DNA of 64,000 nucleotides from Halothiobacillus neapolitanus c2 (GTDB lineage: Bacteria > Pseudomonadota > Gammaproteobacteria > Halothiobacillales > Halothiobacillaceae). Positions 9,459 through 24,514 of this stretch are shown piece by piece. The DNA lies in assembly GCF_000024765.1 (NCBI RefSeq), contig NC_013422.1, forward strand, positions 701,501 through 765,500, written 5' to 3'. The notes below the pieces were generated by a model. It saw only the letters and a list, made by a program, of their open reading frames with translations. It had not been told where the DNA came from and searched no databases. Made by a program: the position numbers and the translations under genes. Each line of letters begins with the position of its first letter. Positions within the stretch are counted from its first letter, which is position 1.

Positions 9459-10250
9459 TTATAACTGACAGATCGCCAATTCGAAAGCGACATCGTGATT
9501 GACCTGAAAAGGATGCCCTGTCTGGCGGTCGAGTCGCATGAAGCGGACGATGACGCGATGTTTGCTGGCGCTAATTTCTGGATACACATTGCTGCCATCA
9601 TCCAAAAGAACGCGAACCAGCTGATACGGTGTTCCCAGTTCCAGATTCAATTGAAAAAAGCCATCCTCCGCCGTTCGGATTTCCGGAGCTACGCTGTTGC
9701 GGATGAGGTCGATGACCAGCTCATTTGCTCTGCGGATGGTGGCGAGGGGTTCCAGCCACTCCAGAAAGTCTTCCCTTCGCTCTGAATAAGGCTGCGCCAG
9801 CCAGTAGTGCAACGCTGCCAAGTCGAAAACACACAAGGCGCCGGGGATCGAAGCGCGCTGACGAATGGCATTGATCAGCTCGTGTTTTTTCAGGTGTGCC
9901 CCCGGTTGCGTGTTCATCCGGTGGAGTTGATCGAGCAATTGCGCCTGCTGATCCAGCAACTGATTCAGCATTTCGGCATTGACCTGCGGCGTGTGCGCTA
10001 CCTGAAGCAGCTTGGCCTGTTGGCGCTCCAGTTCCTTGATGAGTTCCCGTTTAACATCAATTCGCCCGAGCACATCGGTGGCTTCGATCAGAATGAGCAT
10101 CGCACACAACGAACCCTCGGCAGTTTCGTCTGCCAAGTGCTGATCGAAGCGATCGAACAGATACTCCAGCCTGAGACAGGCACGAATCCGTTCATTCAAA
10201 GGTTGTTCGAAGTTTTTCAGAAAGCTTGCCCCGGTAAACTGTTCTTTCAT
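9459..10250 (-). CDS. zapD: Cell division protein ZapD
   Basis: 263 residues from the ATG at 10250, chosen because ZapD proteins start about 13 residues before the FEQPLNERIRACLRLEYLF motif; the frame stays open to a TTG at 10292. The family landmarks are present: the N-terminal helical domain with ELIKELERQQ, the mid motif RASIPGALCVFDLAALHYWL, and the C-terminal beta domain ending in HDVAFELAICQL. ZapD binds the FtsZ C-terminal tail and bundles protofilaments at the Z ring. In enterobacteria it lies between coaE and yacG; here it precedes minC, another FtsZ regulator, on the same strand. Confidence 0.92.
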   Translation of the reverse strand: MKEQFTGASFLKNFEQPLNERIRACLRLEYLFDRFDQHLADETAEGSLCAMLILIEATDVLGRIDVKRELIKELERQQAKLLQVAHTPQVNAEMLNQLLDQQAQLLDQLHRMNTQPGAHLKKHELINAIRQRASIPGALCVFDLAALHYWLAQPYSERREDFLEWLEPLATIRRANELVIDLIRNSVAPEIRTAEDGFFQLNLELGTPYQLVRVLLDDGSNVYPEISASKHRVIVRFMRLDRQTGHPFQVNHDVAFELAICQL

Positions 10251-10463
10251 GGCATCTTTGATTAAATCGAATGTGCCGCCATGAACCATCAATAGCGTGA
10301 ATGTACATGAAATATCATATTTTTTGATTTTTGCCCTCTGAATACGCTGGGATGGCGTTATTCAAAGCATGCTCAAATCCACGTTCTTTGATGGTACACC
10401 CAACGAAGGCGGGCTGGCTATGCCCTGGGTTTAGTTTGGCCTACCATCTGTGCTCGCCAAGGT

Positions 10464-14180
<3,717 letters not shown>

Positions 14181-14253
14181 GAGTGTGATGAACCAGAAAT
14201 GCGTGCGCTGACAATGTACTGCGCTGGATGATTGTATTTATGGGATGTTGTAT

Positions 14254-14793
14254 CTACGAGGGCGTCTGATTGATCCCGTTTGCGCGTTGTTTTTGCTTAC
14301 GACGTTTATGCAATATCACATTCAGACGCCATAAAAACTGAATGATCAGATAACCGAGCACTGCGCTAAGGGTTGCCAATATCAAAAGGCCAACCAGTAA
14401 AGGTAGCCACAGGACATGCAGTTGCGCAAGCACCCACTCAAACGTGATGCCCGATGTGGGTAGTGCCACTGTGCCGCCGGTCAGCCAAGCCCCGATGATA
14501 TAGGCAGACCACAGGATCGGCACCATGGTAAACGGGTTGGAAAGCAGTGGCATAGCCACGGCAAGCGCCACGTTCACACGGAAAAATACTGCGGTGATCG
14601 CAGCCAAAAGCATTTGAAACGGGATTGGAAGAAAAGCAATAAACAATCCAATGGCCACGCCGCCGGAGACAGAGCGGCGATTCATATGCCATAAGTTTGG
14701 ATGGGCGAGCCACTTGGCAAAAGGCCGCATAAAAGCCGGCGCCAATACGGTATCCTTACTCGGGGCCCATTTGCGAAAAAACTTTCGTGGCAT
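14254..14793 (-). CDS. DUF2062 membrane protein
   Basis: 179 residues from the ATG at 14793 (MPRKFF). An N-terminal cytoplasmic segment ends with HMNRRSVSGGVAIGLF, typical of DUF2062. Three hydrophobic segments follow: two around the PIPFQM and NPFTMVP loops and one near the C-terminus. The C-terminus is Lys/Arg-rich. Function is unknown; the family has been linked to envelope integrity only by association. It lies directly upstream of metH on the same strand (73-nt gap) and may be cotranscribed with it. Confidence 0.85.
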   Translation of the reverse strand: MPRKFFRKWAPSKDTVLAPAFMRPFAKWLAHPNLWHMNRRSVSGGVAIGLFIAFLPIPFQMLLAAITAVFFRVNVALAVAMPLLSNPFTMVPILWSAYIIGAWLTGGTVALPTSGITFEWVLAQLHVLWLPLLVGLLILATLSAVLGYLIIQFLWRLNVILHKRRKQKQRANGINQTPS

Positions 14794-14876
14794 GACACTC
14801 TCGACCAAATTAGGATTCAGAGTATAACCAAATAAGCGCGGGCATATCGGTCGAATTGGCGTCCTGTTTGCTGACG

Positions 14877-16430
14877 TTATTCTGGAACGATTTCTGTTTT
14901 TGACTTCTTGCCGTTTTTTGTTTTTAGGGCGAAGGCGACGGGTATCATCAACAAGAAACTGGCAAGAATCATCACAAATGCATCGTGATAAGACAGCATA
15001 TTGGCTTGCTCACGAAGTACATTCCCTAAAATAGCTGCGCCTTGTGGCGAGTCAGGTTGCAAGTGCAATGGGGCAAGATACTGCCAGGTTAGTGGGTTTT
15101 CGATTGTCACTCCGCCGCCGAGTTGGTTCCAGGCAACCTGTGCATGGCGGCTCACCAAGGTGGCAACCAGTGAAATCCCGATAGAAGAACCCACCGTGCG
15201 CACCAAACTGTAAATCCCAGCGGCTTCAGCGGCGAATTGTGGTGAAAGTGTCGAAAATGCGGCAGTGGACAAGGGCACAAAAATCATGCCGATGCCCGCC
15301 CCCTGGAACAACAGCGGCCAAACGATCTGCCACGTGTTGATTTCAAGGTTGTACTGCGTCATCCCCCAGCTGCCCACCAAACTCAATACAATTCCCATCA
15401 AAATGATGGCGCGAATATCCACCTTGCCGATAATCCGCCCGACAATCATCATCGCGATCATGCTGGCAATGCCGCGTGGCGCCAGCACCATGCCGGTGGT
15501 GAGGACGGGGTAATTCATTTCCTGTTCGAGCATCAAGGGTTGCACAAAAATCGCCCCGAACATGCCGAGCCCCATTAAAAGCATCACGCCATTGGCCAGC
15601 GTGAAATTGCGATCCTTGAATATTTCCAGCGAGAAGACGGGTTTGCGATCGGGCACAAAGCTCAACCAGACAAAAAAGATGAACGCGATCACAGAAACGA
15701 CCGCTGCTGTGACGATGGTAGATGAAGAGAACCAGTTGTCTTGATTGCCTCGATCAAGCACATATTGCAGCCCACCGATGGCCAGGCCGAGCAGGGTAAA
15801 ACCCCACCAATCCATGGTGCGTCCGTGCTTTCGCGGCAGGCGTGGTACAAAACGCCCAACGATAAAAAAAGAAAGCAGGCCCACGGGCAAGTTGACGTAA
15901 AACGTCCAGCGCCAATTGATAGCTTCGGTGATCCAGCCGCCGATGGTGGGGCCGAGAATGGGGCCGACCATGACGCCAATGCCCCAGATCGCCATGGCCT
16001 TGCCTCGTTGATCGGGTGGGAAAACCTGAACCATGATGGCCTGCGACAAGGGTACCAGCGCCGCACCGGCCACACCCTGAAGCAACCGGAAACTGACGAT
16101 TTGCGGCAAGTTCGCCGATAAGCCGCAGAGCGCCGAGGCCACCACGAACAGGCCGATGCTGAACATCAGGTATTCGCGTTGGCCGAATTTATCCGTGAAG
16201 TAGCCGGTCAGCGGCATCACAATCGCCGAGGCCACAAGATAACTGGTCAGCACCCAGGAAATCTGATCGGGCGAGGCACCTAAATCGCCGGCCATATACG
16301 GCAGGGCAACCGAGGCAATGGTGGTGTCCAGCACTTGCATGACCGTTGCCGTCATCACCGCAAACGTGATCATCACTCGTTCGAATGAGGTCAGTTTGGT
16401 GGCATCAAATAGTGGTTTTGATTGGCTCAT
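14877..16430 (-). CDS. emrB: Multidrug efflux MFS transporter, EmrB/DHA2 family
   Basis: 517 residues with 14 predicted membrane helices, the hallmark of DHA2 drug:proton antiporters. Family motifs seen include motif A in the loop after helix 2 (GYFTDKFGQREYLMF), motif D1 (LDTTIASVALPYMAGDLG) near the N-terminus, and motif C (GVMVGPILGPTIGGW) in helix 5. It exports hydrophobic drugs with EmrA and an outer-membrane channel, TolC in E. coli, which is not in this window. It follows emrA by 21 nt, so cotranscription is likely. Confidence 0.93.
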   Translation of the reverse strand: MSQSKPLFDATKLTSFERVMITFAVMTATVMQVLDTTIASVALPYMAGDLGASPDQISWVLTSYLVASAIVMPLTGYFTDKFGQREYLMFSIGLFVVASALCGLSANLPQIVSFRLLQGVAGAALVPLSQAIMVQVFPPDQRGKAMAIWGIGVMVGPILGPTIGGWITEAINWRWTFYVNLPVGLLSFFIVGRFVPRLPRKHGRTMDWWGFTLLGLAIGGLQYVLDRGNQDNWFSSSTIVTAAVVSVIAFIFFVWLSFVPDRKPVFSLEIFKDRNFTLANGVMLLMGLGMFGAIFVQPLMLEQEMNYPVLTTGMVLAPRGIASMIAMMIVGRIIGKVDIRAIILMGIVLSLVGSWGMTQYNLEINTWQIVWPLLFQGAGIGMIFVPLSTAAFSTLSPQFAAEAAGIYSLVRTVGSSIGISLVATLVSRHAQVAWNQLGGGVTIENPLTWQYLAPLHLQPDSPQGAAILGNVLREQANMLSYHDAFVMILASFLLMIPVAFALKTKNGKKSKTEIVPE

Positions 16431-16451
16431 GAGATGTCAAACACGCCTCGG

Positions 16452-17660
16452 TTAGAGCGAGCTCTTATGCGAAGGCGACGTGTGCCCGCCCAAACCGATC
16501 ACGTTGAGCATGGATTGCCAAAAACCGTGCGGGTCTTTTGTCAGTTCAATGCGGGTGGTCGTGCTGGTGCCAATGGGAAGATGATGTTTGGTATCGGTAT
16601 CGTCCAGCAAAATGCGCACCGGCACGCGCTGCGTCACCTTCACCCAATTACCCGTTGCATTTTGTGGCGGCAGTAGCGAGAACGCGTTGCCTGCACCTGC
16701 GGCAATCGAGAGGACATGGCCCTTGAATACGTGGCCGGGATATATATCCGATTCTATCTGCGCCGGTTGGCCGATATGAACGGCACCCAGATCGGTTTCC
16801 TTGAAGTTGGCATCGACCCATAAACCGGTGGTGGCGACAATCGAGCAAACCGTTTGATTGGCATTGACGGTTTGTCCAGGTTCAATATTGTAGTTAGCGA
16901 GTCGACCGGACATGGGCGCCCGAACGACCGTTTTGCTCAGGTTGTATTGTGCTTGCGCCAACTTGGCCTGAGCCGTTTTTATCAGATCATTTTCCGCACC
17001 TTCTGCGCCCGCTTGGGTTTTGGCTTGTGCCAATTGCGCTTGAGCCTGATCAACAGCGGCATTGGCTACGGCTAAAGCTGATCGCGCGTCCGATAACGCC
17101 TGCTCGGATACAAATTGCTTGTTTTTAATGTTGGTGAGCCGATGCAAATGATCCTCGGCCTGCTGGGCCGATGCCTTCTGGCGCATGAGTTCCGCCTGTG
17201 CCGTGTTGATTGCGGCGTTGGCTGTTTGCTGCTCGCGCTCTGCTGTGGCCAGACCGGCTTGTGCTTCATCGACGGCAATCTGGAACGGCGCGGGGTCGAG
17301 CGTGAACAGGATGTCGCCTTTTTGGACATCCTTGTTGTTCTGCCAGGGTGTGGTTTGAATCAGGCCGGCTACTTGCGAACCAATTTGCGTTTGATTGCCG
17401 CTGATGAACGCATCTTCAGTTGATAGATACTGGTGACTGTAGTTGAGATAACCCAACCCAAACCAGGTGGCAATCAGCAGTAATACGATGATGAATACAA
17501 GCCGCTGCCTTGAAGATTTTGATTTGGCCGATGCGGGTTTCTGCTGCTTGCTCTTTGGTGCCTCGGATGAAGCGTCAGTCGAGGCAGAGAGCGTTGGCGC
17601 GTCCTTGTTCGGCTCAGATGTGTCCGCCTTAGATTGGGTCTCCTTGGTTGTTTGATTCAT
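16452..17660 (-). CDS. emrA: Membrane fusion protein, EmrA/HlyD family
   Basis: 402 residues. A cytoplasmic tail rich in Ser/Thr/Lys (1-48) precedes one membrane helix (about 50-70). Next come a biotinyl-lipoyl half-motif (EDAFISGNQTQIGSQVAG), a long periplasmic alpha-helical hairpin rich in Ala/Gln (about 120-230), the second lipoyl half (VVRAPMSGRLANYNIEPGQ) and a beta-barrel domain. This is the periplasmic adaptor of the EmrAB pump. Its first 32 nt overlap the end of the MarR gene, which suggests translational coupling. Confidence 0.93.
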   Translation of the reverse strand: MNQTTKETQSKADTSEPNKDAPTLSASTDASSEAPKSKQQKPASAKSKSSRQRLVFIIVLLLIATWFGLGYLNYSHQYLSTEDAFISGNQTQIGSQVAGLIQTTPWQNNKDVQKGDILFTLDPAPFQIAVDEAQAGLATAEREQQTANAAINTAQAELMRQKASAQQAEDHLHRLTNIKNKQFVSEQALSDARSALAVANAAVDQAQAQLAQAKTQAGAEGAENDLIKTAQAKLAQAQYNLSKTVVRAPMSGRLANYNIEPGQTVNANQTVCSIVATTGLWVDANFKETDLGAVHIGQPAQIESDIYPGHVFKGHVLSIAAGAGNAFSLLPPQNATGNWVKVTQRVPVRILLDDTDTKHHLPIGTSTTTRIELTKDPHGFWQSMLNVIGLGGHTSPSHKSSL

Positions 17661-18108
17661 GACACATCTGCTCCAGATTTTGTTTTACTTTGCTCAACAA
17701 CTTTGTGAAATCATTGCGTTCTTGTTCATCGAGCACGTCCAAGATGGCGTGGCGGACCATACCCAGTTTTTCATCAGCTTCTTTGATTTGCGGCAATGCC
17801 GAATCAATCAGCCAGATCGTTTTTGCACGGCGGTCGGTCGGTGCGACACGACGCTCGATCCAATTCAGGCGCTCCAGGCTGTCGAGCAACTTGACCAGTG
17901 TCGGCCCTTCGATTGCCAGTGCGCTCGCCAACTCTTTCTGGGTGCGTCCCTGGCCTTCATCTCTCAGCACGCGGATGACGGACCATGCGGATGCCGTAAG
18001 TTCATATTGTGCCAACACAGTGTTTAGCTGAGCGCGCCACATCCGCGTGGTATCGAAAAGCAGACGGGCAATCTGTTCGTCCGACATTGTTGCGTAGTCT
18101 TTAAGCAT
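17629..18108 (-). CDS. MarR-family repressor, EmrR-like
   Basis: 159 residues with a winged-helix MarR fold: the helix-turn-helix lies around RTQKELASALAIEGPTLVKL and the wing around WIERRVAPTDRRAKTIWL. The ATG at 18108 has AGGTGG 9 nt upstream, which decides it over the GTG at 18120. As first gene of the emrR-emrA-emrB operon it probably represses the operon and is released by drug ligands, as EmrR does in E. coli; the repression itself is inferred from context. Confidence 0.9.
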   Translation of the reverse strand: MLKDYATMSDEQIARLLFDTTRMWRAQLNTVLAQYELTASAWSVIRVLRDEGQGRTQKELASALAIEGPTLVKLLDSLERLNWIERRVAPTDRRAKTIWLIDSALPQIKEADEKLGMVRHAILDVLDEQERNDFTKLLSKVKQNLEQMCHESNNQGDPI

Positions 18109-18366
18109 AATAGTAACCACCTAATGATTTTTCCAGTTAATTATATGCGAAATAAACAGACGGTTGGGTGTCCGCTTCGCTCTTTGCCTGGCACATACAT
18201 GAGGTGCCCAGTCGTTGTGATCCCGTCTTTTCCACATCAATCAGATCTTCTCAATGAACCAATGAGTCGATCTAATCAAAAACATTATATAAAAAATATG
18301 CAGATATATATAAATATTAGAAATATTGCGCTGGAAAAATTAAGGAAAATCGATCGTCAGTCATCA

Positions 18367-18475
18367 GGGAAGCTCGAAAAACTCGTCATTCCCGCGTAGG
18401 CGGGAATCCAGCGCCTTGAATTTTCTGGGTTCCCGCTTTCGCGGGAACGACGAATCACGGTATTTCGAGGTCCCC
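18367..18475 (+). repeat. Palindromic repeat, copy A (dRS3-like core)
   Basis: About 109 bp. It contains two internal hairpins: ATTCCC-N8-GGGAAT at 18388-18407 and GTTCCCGC...GCGGGAAC at about 18429-18448. The ends are imperfect inverted repeats of about 25 bp (GGGAAGCTCGAAAAACTCG and, reversed, GGGACCTCGAAATACCGTG). The first palindrome fits the neisserial dRS3 consensus. The rest of the gap 18109-18688 holds an AT-rich stretch at 18270-18350 and the pyrG promoter; no gene is seen there. Confidence 0.85.
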
Positions 18476-18520
18476 ATCAGTGCCAGATGAGCGAACGAGG
18501 TGCGTTGCTGACGGGGCAAA

Positions 18521-18549
18521 TTGTTCTTGGGGGCCGAATGTTTTATGAT
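18521..18549 (+). promoter_or_regulatory. Sigma-70 type promoter for pyrG
   Basis: TTGTTC (18521-18526) and TATGAT (18544-18549) are separated by 17 nt, giving a leader of about 130 nt before the pyrG ATG at 18689. This is a consensus match only, not experimental. Confidence 0.5.
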
Positions 18550-18664
18550 GCCAGTCCATCAACTTTGCCGTTCTGGTCATCAGAGGTTCTTTGTCTGGCG
18601 ATTCCTTTTGCGAATCTTCCGCTCGCCTCTTCGCATGAATTTCTGGTTGGCTTCTTCGTTATAG

Positions 18665-22538
<3,874 letters not shown>

Positions 22539-22564
22539 GATATTAGCGCTCGCGAATCATTGAA

Positions 22565-22981
22565 ATGACTCGAACCATCCGCCTGTCTTTGCTGGTAGGG
22601 TTGCTGATCATTCTTGGCAGCCTTCAGTGGCGGCTCTGGTTTGGTGGGTCATCTCTGCGGGAGCTTTGGCAAAAGCAGGCAAGACTGTCGGAAATGATTC
22701 AGACGCAAGATGCGCTGACCGAGCGCAATCGTCGTTTGTTCGCAGAAGTGGATGATCTCAAGACCGGCTTGGGCGTCGTTGAGGCCCTCGCTCGTCTGGA
22801 TCTAGGGATGATCGGCCCTAATGAAACCTTCTATCAGGTCATTGAAGATGCTCAAACCGACCAGATCACCCCTAACGCGCCAACGGCACCGCAAACCTCA
22901 TCGGTGAATCCTGAACCCACGCCATCAGCGATATCAACCGGATCGGGACAAGGGACGCCTCAACAACGTTCAACTCCGTAA
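22565..22981 (+). CDS. ftsB: Cell division protein FtsB
   Basis: 138 residues. One N-terminal membrane helix (about 5-22) leads into a leucine-zipper coiled coil (about 30-70, ERNRRLFAEVDDLKTG) and the VEALARLDLGMIGPNETFYQVIE motif typical of FtsB. It acts in the FtsQLB complex that activates septal peptidoglycan synthesis. The Pro/Thr/Ser-rich tail of about 45 residues after that motif is longer than in E. coli FtsB (103 aa). Gene order eno-ftsB-ispD-ispF supports the call. Confidence 0.95.
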   Translation: MTRTIRLSLLVGLLIILGSLQWRLWFGGSSLRELWQKQARLSEMIQTQDALTERNRRLFAEVDDLKTGLGVVEALARLDLGMIGPNETFYQVIEDAQTDQITPNAPTAPQTSSVNPEPTPSAISTGSGQGTPQQRSTP

Positions 22982-22998
22982 TCCTTACCCACTGTTCA

Positions 22999-23805
22999 TT
23001 GGCGCCAACTTCCTTGATTCCTCCTCATTTATCCCCGAACGATTCGATCATCGATGATTGGTGGTTGGTGTTGCCTGCGGCCGGGATGGGGCGGCGCATG
23101 GGTGCCGATCAACCCAAGCAGCATTTGAAGGTTGATCAACGGACTCTGGTTGAAGTCACCCTGTCTCGTTTCATCGGCTTGCCCGGGTTGAAAGGGGCTG
23201 TGTTGGCATTGGCGCCAAACGATGAACTGACGCCGAAGCTTCTGGCGTCCTTTTCAGCTTTCCCGCTCCACTTCACCGCAGGTGGTGCCACCCGCTCAGA
23301 TAGCGTGTTGGCTGCATTGAACTATCTTTCTGGCCAACTGGCGGTTGACTGGCAGCATTGGGTATTGGTGCATGATGCCGCACGCCCCTGTGTTCGGCCT
23401 GCCGATGTGCACAAGCTGCTCGAAGCAGTCCGTGGTTCAAATGCGGGTGGTTTACTGGCGGTACCCGTGCGGGATACGCTGAAACAAGCAGATGAACGCA
23501 ACCGGGTTTCGATGACCGTTCCACGCGACGGGGTGTTTCATGCGCTCACGCCCCAGGCGTTCAGGCTTGGGGCTTTGGCTGATGCGATGGATCGTGCGCA
23601 TCAGGATGGTGTGACCCTCACGGACGAATCCTCGGCGATGGAGCATGTCGGTATGAAACCGTTACTGGTGAAAGGTCATGCCGATAACCTCAAGATCACG
23701 CATCCCGATGATTTGCCGTTGGCAAGATTGATCTTGCAGGCCCAGTCCGCCATCCAGGCCGCCACTCAGTCAGCCTGGATTGGTGACAAGTTAACTCCTG
23801 AATAA
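22999..23805 (+). CDS. ispD: 2-C-methyl-D-erythritol 4-phosphate cytidylyltransferase
   Basis: About 268 residues. Transfers CMP to methylerythritol phosphate in the non-mevalonate isoprenoid pathway. The nucleotide-binding motif LPAAGMGRRMGADQPKQHL sits near residues 30-48, and VHDAARPCVRPADV and TDESSAMEHVG follow. No ATG lies upstream of the motif in frame: the start is probably the TTG at 22999 or a TTG shortly after, so the N-terminus is uncertain by about 5-10 residues. It lies between ftsB (17 nt) and ispF (16 nt). Confidence 0.95.
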   Translation: MAPTSLIPPHLSPNDSIIDDWWLVLPAAGMGRRMGADQPKQHLKVDQRTLVEVTLSRFIGLPGLKGAVLALAPNDELTPKLLASFSAFPLHFTAGGATRSDSVLAALNYLSGQLAVDWQHWVLVHDAARPCVRPADVHKLLEAVRGSNAGGLLAVPVRDTLKQADERNRVSMTVPRDGVFHALTPQAFRLGALADAMDRAHQDGVTLTDESSAMEHVGMKPLLVKGHADNLKITHPDDLPLARLILQAQSAIQAATQSAWIGDKLTPE

Positions 23806-23821
23806 ACAGATCGGAGCAGTT

Positions 23822-24343
23822 ATGAGCGAGCAAAAATCGTCGTCATTCCAGTCCGTGCCTTGGCGGGTCGGGCACGGGTTCGATGTGCACGCGTTCAAGC
23901 CGGGCGATCACCTGATGATCGGCGGGGTGCGTATCCCGTTCGATCAGGCTTTCAAGGCCCATTCGGACGGTGATGTGTTGATTCACGCTTTCTGCGATGC
24001 GCTGTTGGGTGCGGCAGGTTTGGGGGATATCGGGCAGCATTTCCCCGATACGGATCCCGCGTACCTCGGGATCGACAGCACACGTCTGCTGACGCATGTG
24101 CATGCGCTTTTGATGTCACACCACTGGCGTATCGGCAATGCCGACTTGACGATCATTGCCCAGGCGCCTCGCATGAGCACCCATATTCCGGCCATGCGGA
24201 CGCGATTGGCCGATCTTCTGCAAATGGAAGTCGGTGCGCTGAACATCAAGGCCACCACCACAGAGCGTTTGGGCTTTACCGGTCGGGGTGAGGGTATCGC
24301 GGCAGAGGCAGTGGTGTTGATTGTTCGCACCGACACTGCTTGA
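23822..24343 (+). CDS. ispF: 2-C-methyl-D-erythritol 2,4-cyclodiphosphate synthase
   Basis: 173 residues. Cyclises the CDP-methylerythritol phosphate intermediate, two steps after IspD in the isoprenoid pathway. The metal site is in GHGFDVHAF (Asp and His near residues 20-22). The HSDGDVLIHAFCDALLGAAGLGDIGQHFPDTDP segment and TTTERLGFTGRGEGIAAEAV complete the signature. The N-terminal 12 residues are a short extension. It ends the pyrG-ispF plus-strand block; repeat copy B follows 48 nt later. Confidence 0.97.
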   Translation: MSEQKSSSFQSVPWRVGHGFDVHAFKPGDHLMIGGVRIPFDQAFKAHSDGDVLIHAFCDALLGAAGLGDIGQHFPDTDPAYLGIDSTRLLTHVHALLMSHHWRIGNADLTIIAQAPRMSTHIPAMRTRLADLLQMEVGALNIKATTTERLGFTGRGEGIAAEAVVLIVRTDTA

Positions 24344-24391
24344 TCTTGCGTCGCTTGCCGCGTTTTGCCGGCGAATACTTGTTTTATAGTT

Positions 24392-24501
24392 GGGCACCTC
24401 GAAATACCCGTGATTCGTCGTTCCCGCGAAAGCGGGAACCCAGAAAAATCAAGGCGCTGGATTCCCGCCTACGCGGGAATGACGGGTTTTACGAGCTTCC
24501 C
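24392..24501 (-). repeat. Palindromic repeat, copy B
   Basis: Full-length copy of the 110-bp element, inverted relative to copy A, with both internal hairpins and both ends (GGGCACCTCGAAATACCCG and, reversed, GGGAAGCTCGTAAAACCCG). It lies between the convergent ends of ispF and the GGDEF gene. Confidence 0.88.
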
Positions 24502-24514
24502 AGTTATCGAAGCG

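Noticed and set aside
14181-14253. Cobalamin riboswitch before metH
   Set aside because: Only 73 nt separate metH from the upstream gene, and no B12-box-like sequence was seen.
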